The position numbers and the translations under genes are program-made. Below the pieces are notes generated by a model that saw nothing but the letters and a program-made list of their open reading frames with translations, was not told where the DNA came from and did no database searches. From NCBI GenBank assembly GCA_001899005.1, contig MKUW01000007.1, positions 62,001 to 126,000 on the forward strand: DNA of 64,000 bases, given 5' to 3'. Positions 34,295 to 43,697 of the stretch are shown here, piece by piece. The stretch's first letter is position 1; each line of letters starts with the position of its first letter. Origin of the DNA: Chloroflexi bacterium 44-23. Its GTDB lineage: Bacteria > Chloroflexota > Anaerolineae > Anaerolineales > Anaerolineaceae.

Positions 34295-35326
34295 TTAGTA
34301 TCCATTTTCACGATCAAAAAGATTGAACAAGGGTCGATCCTGGCAATAATTTTGTAGATTTTCCACAATTAATTTTATGGCTCGCTCATTGTAATTAACA
34401 CTGATCCCAGCAATATGTGGGGAAATGATCATGTTGGGTAACTCCCAAAGTGGGCTATCTTTGGGTAATGGTTCCTGCTCAAATACATCCATAAAGGCAC
34501 CGGCAATTTTTTTCTCTTGCAAAGCGGATTTTAACGCTTGCGGTTTGACCACTCCACCACGGCTGATATCAACCAGGTATGCACTCGATTTCATGCTGCC
34601 CAGCTCCTTTTCAGCGATGATATGTGTAGTCGCCTCAGTTTTCGGCAGCGAGATGACCACAAAATCACATTCTTTTAACATTGACCCGACAGCCTGGATG
34701 GGATAAAGGCGGGTAAAGAAGTTACCCTCAGGATCTCCCAGTCCCTCCAGATTAAAACCGCGATCTTTGGGATCCATGCTGTCATGTTTGGTTGCTAAAA
34801 CCTTTACTCCAAGCGGGTGGGTGATTCTGGCAATTTCCCTTCCGATGCTGCCATAGCCAACCAGACCAAGCGTGCTGCCACGAAGTTCTTTTGGGATCAG
34901 GCGTGAATATCGATCTGGAGACCATTCGTGGTTTCTTTGCTGATGCAGGATTGTGTTAACTTTGTGTCCCAAGGCTAGCATGGCCATCAGCACAAATTCC
35001 GCCACCTGGGGAGCGGCTGCACCACTGAGATTTGTAACTGCCAGATTGGGTTTTTTAAGCAATGGATCATTCACCGCAAAGTCAATTCCCGCGGAATTGA
35101 ATTGAATCCACTTCAAATTTGGGACCTTTTCAAGAGGCGGCAGCAGGTTTCCGGTTATTAAGATCTCTGTTTTTTGCCAGAGATCATCGCTAATATCATT
35201 AACATTTTTGGCAGGATTGATATGGATTTGGAGCCTTTTATCTACCGTGGCCAGTTGTTGAACGAGATCTTCTGACAGTGAGTAAGTTACCAAGACTTCG
35301 ATTTTCTTGTTTTCTTCATTTTTCAT
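34295..35326 (-). CDS. D-2-hydroxyacid dehydrogenase family protein
   Basis: 343 residues. The NAD-binding loop is 'LGLVGYGSIGREIAR', the catalytic Arg is in 'AYLVDISRGGVV', the Glu in 'FMDVFEQEPLPKDSPLWEL' and the His in 'MIISPHIAGIS'. The family reduces 2-keto acids to D-2-hydroxyacids or the reverse. The start overlaps the end of CoA-transferase subunit B by four bases, which suggests that its substrate belongs to the same pathway, for example a 2-hydroxyacid made ready for CoA transfer. Confidence 0.93.
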   Translation of the reverse strand: MKNEENKKIEVLVTYSLSEDLVQQLATVDKRLQIHINPAKNVNDISDDLWQKTEILITGNLLPPLEKVPNLKWIQFNSAGIDFAVNDPLLKKPNLAVTNLSGAAAPQVAEFVLMAMLALGHKVNTILHQQRNHEWSPDRYSRLIPKELRGSTLGLVGYGSIGREIARITHPLGVKVLATKHDSMDPKDRGFNLEGLGDPEGNFFTRLYPIQAVGSMLKECDFVVISLPKTEATTHIIAEKELGSMKSSAYLVDISRGGVVKPQALKSALQEKKIAGAFMDVFEQEPLPKDSPLWELPNMIISPHIAGISVNYNERAIKLIVENLQNYCQDRPLFNLFDRENGY

Positions 35327-36096
35327 TTTATGTAAATCCCATCTGGATCCAGCTCCTGGCGGAGAATGCGCAGTTCATCGCTGGTCGGTGGTTCGGTCTG
35401 CCGCAGATGATCGAACACCTTTAGCGGCCAACCCGTATTTTCTTTTACCTGTTCAACAGTTGCTCCTGGGTGCAACGCAGCCAGAGACAATTCTCCTTTT
35501 TCGTCCGGCTCAAGGATGCAAAGATTGGTCACGACTCCTAAAGGACCTTTACCGCGAACGCCTGTTTTTTCTCTCTCCGCCCGATTGGAAAGAAAGCCAG
35601 CTGAAGTAATAAAATCAACCTTTTCAGGAAAGCGCCGCTTCTGATGGGGAGTCATAATATAGCAACGGTTTGCCCATCCCGCAATTTCCATGGATCCGCC
35701 CGAACCAGGCAGACGAGTCTTGGGATGATCATAATCACCAATCACAGTCGCATTGATATTCCCGAAGCGGTCAATTTGTGCGCCACCCAAAAAGCCGACA
35801 TCTACGTTACCTCGTTGCAGATAGAAACTAAAAATGTCATACATACTACAAACCGCGGTCGCTCCGCTTACCAGGGTCGGGTCACCAATTGAGAGAGGCA
35901 GCCGGGCGGGGCGTGCGCCGATGACACCGGCCTCATAAATCATAACCAGGTTGGGCGCATGGGTGCGCCGGGCGAGGTTGCAGGCCAGGTTGGGCAAGCC
36001 TACGCCGACAAAAACGACATCGCCATCGCGTAAAAGGCGGGCAGCATTAACCGTCATTAACTCGGACTTGGTGTAATCCATTCTAATATTCTCCAT
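35323..36096 (-). CDS. CoA-transferase subunit B
   Basis: 257 residues of the family I CoA-transferase beta type. 'DGDVVFVGVGLPNLACNLA' opens the fold, 'MIYEAGVIG' holds Glu55, in line with the catalytic Glu of glutaconate CoA-transferase B, and 'VDVGFLGGAQIDRFGNINAT' and 'LPGSGGSMEIAGWA' are standard. With subunit A it should move CoA between acids. Its start overlaps subunit A by 14 bases. Relatives include the IpdAB steroid-ring enzymes, so the substrate is open. Confidence 0.9.
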   Translation of the reverse strand: MENIRMDYTKSELMTVNAARLLRDGDVVFVGVGLPNLACNLARRTHAPNLVMIYEAGVIGARPARLPLSIGDPTLVSGATAVCSMYDIFSFYLQRGNVDVGFLGGAQIDRFGNINATVIGDYDHPKTRLPGSGGSMEIAGWANRCYIMTPHQKRRFPEKVDFITSAGFLSNRAEREKTGVRGKGPLGVVTNLCILEPDEKGELSLAALHPGATVEQVKENTGWPLKVFDHLRQTEPPTSDELRILRQELDPDGIYIK

Positions 36097-36985
36097 AGTT
36101 GATGGGCGAGCTAAAGGCAGGCTTTACATGCAGACGCTGGTGAGCTTCCTCACCCAGTTTTTGCCAATATTGCTGGCGATCCTTAAGGTCATAGACCCAT
36201 TCATGCAACCATTGCTTGACTTCCTCTCGCGTCTCGCTGATTTGGTCCCACTTCAAATAAAAAGGGTTATCGCGATCATAATAGCCCTGTGTGTAAGAAG
36301 GATGAGCCGAAAAGGGTTCAAGGCAAACAGCATCAACGATGATGGATGGGATCATCGTCCGGTTAGGATCACTGCGGATAACCTTCTCATCCACGATTTC
36401 CTCGGCGGTGATGATGACGTGTTGTGCAGCAAACGCAGCTTCTTTCTGCTCCCCGAGTATGCCCCAAATTTGGGCATTGCCGTATTGGTCTGCTCTTTGC
36501 ACATGAATAATAGCTACATCGGGGTTCAAAGGCGGTACGACGATTACTTCTTTATTTGTAAAGGGGTCGGTCATGCGGCGTATATTGTGATTGACTTGTT
36601 CGAGGCTGGTCGCTGCTGTCTGATTCATGGGCATGAAAGGCAGTCCAGCCGCACCCGCTTGTAAGCGCGAAATCATTCCAAAATGGGAGTATTCCTCCCA
36701 TTCGAGTTCACCTGCTTCAATGGCCGAGCGCAAGATGCGCAGCGATCCAACGCCCGGGTTACCCATATAAGAGAAAATCACCTTCGATACGCAACCGGCA
36801 GCTGTCATCATATCGTAAATCAAGTCTGGTGTTGCACGTGCTACCGTCAGGTTTCTTTTCTCCTGGCGGATGATCTCGTGCGCCGCAGAAAAAGGAATTA
36901 AGTGCGTGAATCCGGCAGCATAAAGCAGGCTTCCGTCCTTCACAAAAGTATTGACCGCTTCTTGCAAGCTACATAGTTTTGTCAT
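36083..36985 (-). CDS. CoA-transferase subunit A
   Basis: 300 residues of the matching alpha type: 'VKDGSLLYAAGFTHLIP' carries the N-terminal glycine-rich turn, 'MGNPGVGSLRILRSAIEAGE' and 'DVAIIHVQRADQYGNAQIWG' are family segments, and 'LEPFSAHPSYTQGYYDRDN' resembles the C-terminal part of GctA/IpdA. First gene of a four-gene operon (A, B, hydroxyacid dehydrogenase, HAD phosphatase). An acid-CoA step linked to a 2-hydroxy/2-keto acid is a reasonable guess. Confidence 0.9.
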   Translation of the reverse strand: MTKLCSLQEAVNTFVKDGSLLYAAGFTHLIPFSAAHEIIRQEKRNLTVARATPDLIYDMMTAAGCVSKVIFSYMGNPGVGSLRILRSAIEAGELEWEEYSHFGMISRLQAGAAGLPFMPMNQTAATSLEQVNHNIRRMTDPFTNKEVIVVPPLNPDVAIIHVQRADQYGNAQIWGILGEQKEAAFAAQHVIITAEEIVDEKVIRSDPNRTMIPSIIVDAVCLEPFSAHPSYTQGYYDRDNPFYLKWDQISETREEVKQWLHEWVYDLKDRQQYWQKLGEEAHQRLHVKPAFSSPINYGEY

Positions 36986-37184
36986 TTTATTCTTCTTTGC
37001 ATATATGAGTTTTTTTGAGCAAATGGCTGCTTGTGTACGGCAATCAATTCTTGTTAATTAATTGAAAATGTATTCACGACCAGCACAATTAGATTTTACC
37101 AAAAAGCCACATTTATTTATGGTTCTGCATGTTTTCAAATAGGCAGCTTTACTGGTTTCCCCTGATCGACGATGATATTGAAAA

Positions 37185-37216
37185 ATGGGGTTGTATTGAT
37201 TTAATTACAACCCCAT
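37185..37216 (-). terminator. Terminator of the P5C dehydrogenase gene
   Basis: On the minus strand ATGGGGTTGTA pairs with TACAACCCCAT (37206-37216 with 37185-37195, 11 bases), followed by TTTTT. It begins 10 bases after the stop codon. Confidence 0.85.
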
Positions 37217-37226
37217 CCGATTCCAC

Positions 37227-38816
37227 TCAGGCTTTTTTTACCTGATTGCGAATATGTTCGCGCATGTACATTTGCAAATAATGAACACCACCGGCATTTT
37301 TACCGGTTGCACCGGACCCTTTCCAGCCGCCAAAAGGTTGGAAGCCAGGCCAGGCACCGGTAGTCGCTCCCTGTGGGCGATTGGCGTAGTTGACGCCAGC
37401 TTCAATATTTTCAAAGAACCAGTCAACTTCATCTTCAGATCCATAGAAACCAGATGTGAGACCGTAATTGACATTATTTGCGATTTGCATGCCTTCTTGC
37501 AAGTCTTTTACTTTGCCAATTGTAGTAATCGGCAGAAACATTTCTTGTTTCCAAAGCGGATGGCTGAATGGAACATCAACAACCAGAGTAGGCGTTGCAA
37601 AGTAACCTTTGCTATAATCACCTTCTGTCAGCAGTTTCCCACCGGTCAGGATGTTCCCATTTTGGCCAAGATCCTTTACAAAATCCTGGTAATCCTGATA
37701 TGCGGCTTTATTGATGACCGGCCCCATAAAGATCTTACGATCCGTTGGGTCACCAATCGCCAGTTTATTGGTCAATTCGACGACTCTTTTCACAAGTGCG
37801 TCATAGACCGGGGCTTCTACCAGAACACGCGAACATGCTGAGCACTTTTGGCCCTGTAGACCAAATGCCGAACGCACAATCCCTAAGGCTGCCAGTTCGA
37901 TATCCGCATTTTTGGATACCAGGGCGGCATTTTTACCACCCAATTCAAGGATGGTAGGTCGCACATAAGGGCCATCTTGTGCCCACTGACGGAAAATACC
38001 CATGCCTACGTCAAAGGAACCGGTGAAGGTAACTCCGGCAATATCCTTGTGGTTAACCAGTGTATTTCCAATCGTTCTTCCCGGGCCGGTGACATAGTTA
38101 CAAACGCCATTTGGCAGCCCGGCATCCTGGAAAGCTCTGGCGAGATGATAAGCTGTCAGAGGTGTGTCTGTGGCTGGTTTCATAATGACGGTGTTGCCCG
38201 CAGCCAATGCTGCACCGGATGGCCCACCAGTCAGAGCGCCCGGAAAATTGAACGGGCTGATGACCAACCAGACACCATAAGGTTTCATAACAGATGTATT
38301 GGTGGATGTAAATCCTTCAAATGGGTCAGAACCCATCTCGGTGACAAAGCCATTATTTTCTTCTAATTGCTGACAGGCATAACGAATCAAATCGGCAGTT
38401 TCAACCGCGTCACCGATACCCTCCATGCGATTTTTTCCAACTTCGAGGGACATGACTGCGCCGATGTAATAGCTGCGCTCTTCAATCAAATCAGCAGCCT
38501 TGCGTAAAAGACGGATTCTCTCTTGCCAGGGTGTTTTCCCCCAGGTTTTGAAGGCTGCTTTGGCAGCCGCAACGGCTGCATTGGCATCTTCGACAGTTCC
38601 TTTTTGGAAGATTCCGATGACCTGATCCGTGTTAATGGGGGATCGATTATCAAATTTCTCGCTCGATTTCACATCTTTTCCATTGATTATCATCGGGTAT
38701 TCTGTGCCAAAGGATGCTTTCAATTTCGCCAATTCCGCTTCGTAGCGATCGTGAAACTCCTCTGGTGGATTGAACATGGTGCCATAGGTAAGTTTGAATT
38801 TCTTTTCTGCTCCCAT
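37227..38816 (-). CDS. L-glutamate gamma-semialdehyde (1-pyrroline-5-carboxylate) dehydrogenase
   Basis: 529 residues. Family marks are the N-terminal 'YEAELAKLKASFGTEYPMI', cofactor region 'VISPFNFPGALTGG', 'FTGSFDVGMGIF', general base Glu291 in 'LELGGKNAAL' and nucleophile Cys325 in 'GQKCSACSR'. It oxidises glutamate semialdehyde to glutamate with NAD in proline or arginine breakdown, as in RocA/PruA; the length and 'NYVTGPGRTIGN' fit that branch. GGAGGT precedes the ATG, and a consensus promoter and terminator bracket the gene, so it is expressed alone. No proline dehydrogenase is seen nearby. Confidence 0.93.
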   Translation of the reverse strand: MGAEKKFKLTYGTMFNPPEEFHDRYEAELAKLKASFGTEYPMIINGKDVKSSEKFDNRSPINTDQVIGIFQKGTVEDANAAVAAAKAAFKTWGKTPWQERIRLLRKAADLIEERSYYIGAVMSLEVGKNRMEGIGDAVETADLIRYACQQLEENNGFVTEMGSDPFEGFTSTNTSVMKPYGVWLVISPFNFPGALTGGPSGAALAAGNTVIMKPATDTPLTAYHLARAFQDAGLPNGVCNYVTGPGRTIGNTLVNHKDIAGVTFTGSFDVGMGIFRQWAQDGPYVRPTILELGGKNAALVSKNADIELAALGIVRSAFGLQGQKCSACSRVLVEAPVYDALVKRVVELTNKLAIGDPTDRKIFMGPVINKAAYQDYQDFVKDLGQNGNILTGGKLLTEGDYSKGYFATPTLVVDVPFSHPLWKQEMFLPITTIGKVKDLQEGMQIANNVNYGLTSGFYGSEDEVDWFFENIEAGVNYANRPQGATTGAWPGFQPFGGWKGSGATGKNAGGVHYLQMYMREHIRNQVKKA

Positions 38817-38870
38817 AAATAATAACCTCCTTCTACGGGGCTTTTTGTGTGGGTGTTAACAGGTTCTTTA

Positions 38871-38899
38871 AGTATAGTACATTTAGGCTCAAGTTTCAA
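38871..38899 (-). promoter_or_regulatory. Promoter of the P5C dehydrogenase gene
   Basis: On the minus strand TTGAAA (38894-38899), a 17-base spacer and TATACT (38871-38876), giving a leader of about 50 bases to the ATG. Confidence 0.65.
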
Positions 38900-39352
38900 A
38901 GACGAGCAAGCAGGAATTTTCTTCCCTTTCTCAGACCTGTTCCGAAGCTGAGACTGGGACAGTAAATCAAGCCTATGAAGGATTATTAATCTCTTCGGAA
39001 ACTATTTCCTGGCTGAGATTTGGTTTCATTGGCAATGGTTAAACCCCCTAACTGAGCTTCGTGTTTGTCTTCAACTGAAGCATTTCAAAAAAAACACAAT
39101 GTCGCCCGGTCCGCGAATCTCAGCCTGGGGAAACCAATCTTCGCAGCTTGAAATCTCACCTCGGCAGGCTTCAATCTGATAAACTGGCTGGCTGAACCAA
39201 AAAAGTAACGGAAAACGATTGTTTTTTTAACACGATGGAATATTTACCTGAAAAAACCACATTTACACGAAGAGTTGTAGGATTATTGATCGATTTTTGA
39301 GAATTCGCAATACCTTTGGGGTAAAAGACATAAAATGTATGGATATTCTTGG
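38900..39352. other. Gene-free spacer
   Basis: About 450 bases between the dehydrogenase promoter and the end of the metalloprotease gene. I see no coding frame, repeat or clear terminator in it. Confidence 0.5.
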
Positions 39353-41236
39353 CTAGCGCGTGATCATCGGCAGAAAAATGGCTTTGCTCATGGTTGTAAA
39401 TGAGATCGGGGCTCCTGTCGTTTTCCCATAGCTGTTTTCAGCCGCAAAGCGCACTGTATACGCCGTATCCATCGTGAGATTTTGAAGGTAATAGGATGTG
39501 CTATTGGCTGGAAGCGTGTCAAGAGGTGACCAGACCAAGGGATTGCCGCTTAGCTGTTCAACCAGATAAGCAGTTTCCCCCTCAACATCCTGCCAAGTGA
39601 AGATGACAGCTGTGGTCGCAATGGAAAGCTGGATTGGGTGGGGTGCAGCCGGCGGGCCACAGGCCTGAGTAGTAGTTGAGAGTGTATTACTGTAGTCGGA
39701 ATCCCCCTGGAGATTGGTCGCACGAACCCGGTAGGCGTAATTTTGGGAGCAGGCAAGGTTAAGATCTGAATAAGTAGACACGTTGTCTGGGAGAATTGCG
39801 ATTTGCAGCCAGGGTTGGCTATTGATCGAACGTTCCACTTTAAAACCGGTCTCGTCGCTGCTGGTATCGTTAAAGGCGATGGAGATTGAATACATCGTTG
39901 TCTCAGTAGCAATTAAATTGATTGGAGCTGAAGGTGGAGCGAGTGATTGACGAAAATTCGCCACTTGCGCTGCCGTGTTATTTAATGTCAACCGATTATC
40001 AGCACTACCTGGGGCGGTTGACTCAACTCCGGTTGGAATACCATTAAATGTTACCTGCGGGTTGGACCAATTATTAATACGCGAACAACTTGTGGGACAA
40101 TTGTAAGCCATGATTGTGCGAAACGAATAATTCGGCGCCCAATACCCATATGAATATGAAAAATAACCGCTTCCTGATGCGTTTTGGCGGTCATGATGCG
40201 CCCCCATATTATGCCCGGTCTCATGCGCAAATGAATAGTAACCTGTAGCACAGTTACGCGAGACAACACTAAAGCCATGTGATTCTGTCATTGTGGATGA
40301 GGTCATTAACCAGCCAATGCCACAGGTTGAACGATAATCCTCGACAATCATGACGACCAGGTCAGCTGCATATGTGTTTCGCAAAGTGTGAACGTTGTCA
40401 ATGACGCCATCCACGAATGTTAAATTATCAATCGTTTTTACCCAATCCAGTGATGTTCCTCCATTTAATTCGTTATAACTGACTTCCTCATGATGAACGA
40501 GGCGAAAGCGATGAGTAATTCCACTACGTTGGTATCCCTGATTGGTCTCAGCGACTGCCAGATTGATCAAATTAATCATGTTGGCAGTACCGCCAGCACC
40601 TGCCCGTGCATCATCGCTATAAACCACCATGACATCAATTTGCCCGCCGCTATCCATTGCTAAAGGTGTATCGGATTTTTCCGCATTGAGGGTGGCAGTG
40701 GTGGTTTCAGGGATAAGAGGCTCGGATTCGGGTGGAAAACTTGATTGGTCGATTTTCACGAATTGGTACTGCATTTCTGAATTGCGTTGAAGTTGGTAGA
40801 GATGATCGGCATCTGTCAGAATGGCACTTACAACGCCCTCCGTGGAAACGAGAGTTATATAGCCTTCAGTTGTATCTTCCAGTGAACCGCTCAGGATAAA
40901 GCCGCCTTCCAGTGTGTTTTCCTTACGTGTAAAGGTGGCAATGTAGTTCACCCCTTCAAACAATTCAAATGATGCCCGGTATGCTTCACTCTTGTTGTTT
41001 TCAAAAGACTCTGCAATCCACTCAATGTTTTCTGAAAGTAGATGGACATTTTGGGTGGCTGCTTTTCCCCGCTCGAGCAGAGGTTGAGTGGCTTTGTTTT
41101 TTTCGTCATTGAAAATTTTCGTAATCGAGATGGGCGGGTCAGTCTGTGCCTGTACAGTGAATGATGAAAAAACAAAAATGAATAACAATAAAGACGCCGT
41201 AATAATTTTACGATTCGAATTGCGGGTGACACCCAT
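39353..41236 (-). CDS. Secreted zinc metalloprotease (metzincin, reprolysin-like) with two Fn3 domains
   Basis: About 627 residues. A signal peptide ('IITASLLLFIFVFSSFTVQA') opens it. A pro-region of ~180 residues is followed by the catalytic domain with the extended zinc motif 'HETGHNMGAHHD' and Met-turn 'TIMAYNCP', marking a metzincin close to M12/reprolysin. Two Fn3 domains follow ('APINLIATETTMYSISIAF' and 'AAPHPIQLSIATTAVIFTW'), and the protein ends in 'AIFLPMITR', a tail like those of the two big secreted proteins at 15-27 kb. ATG 41236 has GGAG six bases before it; a GTG at 41248 is possible. Confidence 0.9.
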   Translation of the reverse strand: MGVTRNSNRKIITASLLLFIFVFSSFTVQAQTDPPISITKIFNDEKNKATQPLLERGKAATQNVHLLSENIEWIAESFENNKSEAYRASFELFEGVNYIATFTRKENTLEGGFILSGSLEDTTEGYITLVSTEGVVSAILTDADHLYQLQRNSEMQYQFVKIDQSSFPPESEPLIPETTTATLNAEKSDTPLAMDSGGQIDVMVVYSDDARAGAGGTANMINLINLAVAETNQGYQRSGITHRFRLVHHEEVSYNELNGGTSLDWVKTIDNLTFVDGVIDNVHTLRNTYAADLVVMIVEDYRSTCGIGWLMTSSTMTESHGFSVVSRNCATGYYSFAHETGHNMGAHHDRQNASGSGYFSYSYGYWAPNYSFRTIMAYNCPTSCSRINNWSNPQVTFNGIPTGVESTAPGSADNRLTLNNTAAQVANFRQSLAPPSAPINLIATETTMYSISIAFNDTSSDETGFKVERSINSQPWLQIAILPDNVSTYSDLNLACSQNYAYRVRATNLQGDSDYSNTLSTTTQACGPPAAPHPIQLSIATTAVIFTWQDVEGETAYLVEQLSGNPLVWSPLDTLPANSTSYYLQNLTMDTAYTVRFAAENSYGKTTGAPISFTTMSKAIFLPMITR

Positions 41237-41370
41237 ACCGCTCTCCACTGAAATTAACTTTTGGTTACGAGTAACTGTAGCATATTCAACAGATTTAAAG
41301 TCTTATTTGTAAACACGTTGAAAGGCTTTTCAGGAATTGGTTAATGGATTGTAAAGCGAAGGCGCAGGAT

Positions 41371-42582
41371 TTAAAGAAAGCTTTTATAAAAATCTTGTGT
41401 CATCTGTTGAACAACGGTCTTATCTGCCCGCATTCGAATTAATATAGCGTTTCTTTCAGCAGCATTTGTTCTTAATTGTGGATTTTGCATGGCGTTTATG
41501 ATGGCTGCTGCCAACGTTGCCGGTTTTCCAGTTTCAACCAAAAAACCATTCCATCCTGGTGTAATCCATTCACGCAGGGATTCAATATCGCCTGCAATCG
41601 GAAAGCAGCCACAGGTCATCGCTTCAAGCAGAGTGTTGGGAGTACCATCGTGGGTGGTTAAAGAAACGGAAATATGAGACTGACTGAAAAGCGACCACAA
41701 TTCCATCTGGGTGATGGAAGGTAATAGTTGTACCGATTTTTCGAGATGTAATTGATTGACCCAGGTTTGGGCTTCGATTTTCCCTTGCATGTCTGCGCAA
41801 AAAATCTGGGCTTGCGGGTAGGTTTGCAAAACAATGGGGACTGCCTGAAAAAAAATATCAGTTTGTGCATATGATCGAATACCACGTGGATTGACGATGA
41901 CCGGCTGGTCATAGGGGTTATCGACCCGGAAGAGATTGCTCTTTTGTGCATTTTCAATCTCCATAAAATTTATTCCGCCGCCTCCCGGTACCACCAACGT
42001 GTTTTTCTCTCGTGAAAACCCAAATTGGTGTGCCAATTGGACATCTCGCTCTGTATCAGCCAACAATCCGTCTGCTCTCAACATTACCTGACGGGTCAGT
42101 TCGAGCATTTTTTTGCCCGCTTGTGCATGGAGCGTAAAATCATTTCCCCAAACTGAGACCAAAAGAGGGATTTGATGCGGGGTATAAGACGCCAGCATCC
42201 CTTCGTAAGGGATCCGCAAGGCATGCACCAGGTCAGGTCTTATTTCAGATATGATTCTTTGCAGTATTTTTCCATATTTTGGCAGGGTGCCCGGGGCGAG
42301 TTGATATCGCAAGCGTAAGGCAAACGGTCGAAAACGCTTAATAAGCTGGCCGGTGAAGGAGGTCTGCTGTGACTTTGTGGTAGATCCAGTTCTGGTTTTG
42401 TCCCGTCCGACACTGGCAAACGCCACCGGCAAAATAAAGGTTTGTTCTGCTTCGTTATCCTCTGTAACTGGATAAGTGGATATGAGCGTCACACGAAACC
42501 CAATTTTCTTACTGGCAGAAATCCAGCGCAATGCAGTCGGGCTGCGGCCATCGGCAATAAAAAGTAAGTGCTTCGCGCTCAT
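41371..42582 (-). CDS. Glycosyltransferase family 4 protein
   Basis: 403 residues with a two-domain GT-B fold. The N-terminal part has 'HLLFIADGRSPTALRWI' and 'RPDLVHALRIPYEGM'; the C-terminal part has 'VIVNPRGIRSYAQTDIFF' and the donor-binding 'HDGTPNTLLEAMTCGCFPIA', the EX7E-type segment. It transfers a sugar to a cell-surface acceptor; neither donor nor acceptor can be told. It overlaps the preceding glycosyltransferase by four bases and is last in the six-gene operon. Confidence 0.88.
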   Translation of the reverse strand: MSAKHLLFIADGRSPTALRWISASKKIGFRVTLISTYPVTEDNEAEQTFILPVAFASVGRDKTRTGSTTKSQQTSFTGQLIKRFRPFALRLRYQLAPGTLPKYGKILQRIISEIRPDLVHALRIPYEGMLASYTPHQIPLLVSVWGNDFTLHAQAGKKMLELTRQVMLRADGLLADTERDVQLAHQFGFSREKNTLVVPGGGGINFMEIENAQKSNLFRVDNPYDQPVIVNPRGIRSYAQTDIFFQAVPIVLQTYPQAQIFCADMQGKIEAQTWVNQLHLEKSVQLLPSITQMELWSLFSQSHISVSLTTHDGTPNTLLEAMTCGCFPIAGDIESLREWITPGWNGFLVETGKPATLAAAIINAMQNPQLRTNAAERNAILIRMRADKTVVQQMTQDFYKSFL

Positions 42583-43697
42583 ATTCTTTCTTTTTGTTGT
42601 GCAACTCTCAGGATGGTTTCTGTAAAAACAGCGGCCATTTGGTCTATATTGACTTCTTCAGCCACTTTGCGATAGGCAGCAGTGCCCATTTTCCGTAATC
42701 TACTCGGATCATGCAAAGCCGTTTGCAAGATAGATAATAAAGCTTCCTCATCATTGGGAGGTACTAACCAGCCGGTTTCTTCATTAACCAGATTGGATTG
42801 GGTTCCATCGCCTTCAGCAACAATCACAGGCAAAGCTGAGGCCATCGCTTCCTGGATAGCGAGCCCACCAGTACCAGGCAGCACGAATAGATCCGCTTGA
42901 GCAAAGATTGAATTAAGATCATTACCAAATTGAGCTCCCCAAAATTTGGTTTCCGGGAAGTACTTCTCAGCCACAGACCGCAGGCCAGGCAGAGCACTGC
43001 CTTCACCCACAATCCATAACTTTGGCCGAATTGCAGGATCGATTCGAGAGCAGACGCGGATTAAAGTATCTACTTTCTTGCGTGATTGTATACGTCCGAC
43101 AAACAACACGACCGGCTGACCGTTTCTATAACCTACCCCACGATCTGGTGGTGGATTTGTAGGTCGCGCAGCAGTCGCATTTGCGGCAACGACAACTTTT
43201 TCAGCTGGAATTCCAGATTGAATGTATTGTTGTCTGCCAGTGTGACTGTAAGCAATAATTGCATCAAATTGTAAGAGAAAATTGGATCGGAACAGGCCGC
43301 GTAGGGAGGAAGGTCTGCCATCATGCTTCGGTACACCTAATCCCCATCCAATCAGCCCTATTCGCTTATTCTTCAATTCAGGGAGCACAAATCGAGAACT
43401 TAAATAGCGTGGATTGGCTTCCATAATCACTATCTGAGGAGCTTTTTCGCGCAGCCATTTTTTTAAGCCTGGCTGTATACAAAAATACAATTTGTGATCG
43501 AAGAAATGCCAGTTTTTTCCAATCGTATAGTCAAAATCAGGGGGAGTGGTTGGTGTCTGGATCATTTCGCGGGGGTGAGGACTTCCAGAAAAAACGCACA
43601 AATCAATTTGAGGCAGATTTGCCAATTTTTCCAGGAAAGGCACGCGATATTCAGGAACAACACGCTGCTGCAGCGCTACTTTGAGTTTCCTCATCAA
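42579..43697 (-). CDS. Glycosyltransferase, GT-B fold (family 4/1-like)
   Basis: 372 residues. 'VALQQRVVPEYRVPFLEKLA' is the usual opening of this group; the C-terminal domain has 'VVLFVGRIQSRKKVDTLI' and 'FVLPGTGGLAIQEAMASALP', where the Glu binds the donor nucleotide. Probably makes part of a surface polysaccharide with its neighbour. Its start overlaps the stop of sbcC by four bases, an odd coupling of a glycosyltransferase with DNA repair. Confidence 0.88.
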   Translation of the reverse strand: MMRKLKVALQQRVVPEYRVPFLEKLANLPQIDLCVFSGSPHPREMIQTPTTPPDFDYTIGKNWHFFDHKLYFCIQPGLKKWLREKAPQIVIMEANPRYLSSRFVLPELKNKRIGLIGWGLGVPKHDGRPSSLRGLFRSNFLLQFDAIIAYSHTGRQQYIQSGIPAEKVVVAANATAARPTNPPPDRGVGYRNGQPVVLFVGRIQSRKKVDTLIRVCSRIDPAIRPKLWIVGEGSALPGLRSVAEKYFPETKFWGAQFGNDLNSIFAQADLFVLPGTGGLAIQEAMASALPVIVAEGDGTQSNLVNEETGWLVPPNDEEALLSILQTALHDPSRLRKMGTAAYRKVAEEVNIDQMAAVFTETILRVAQQKERI

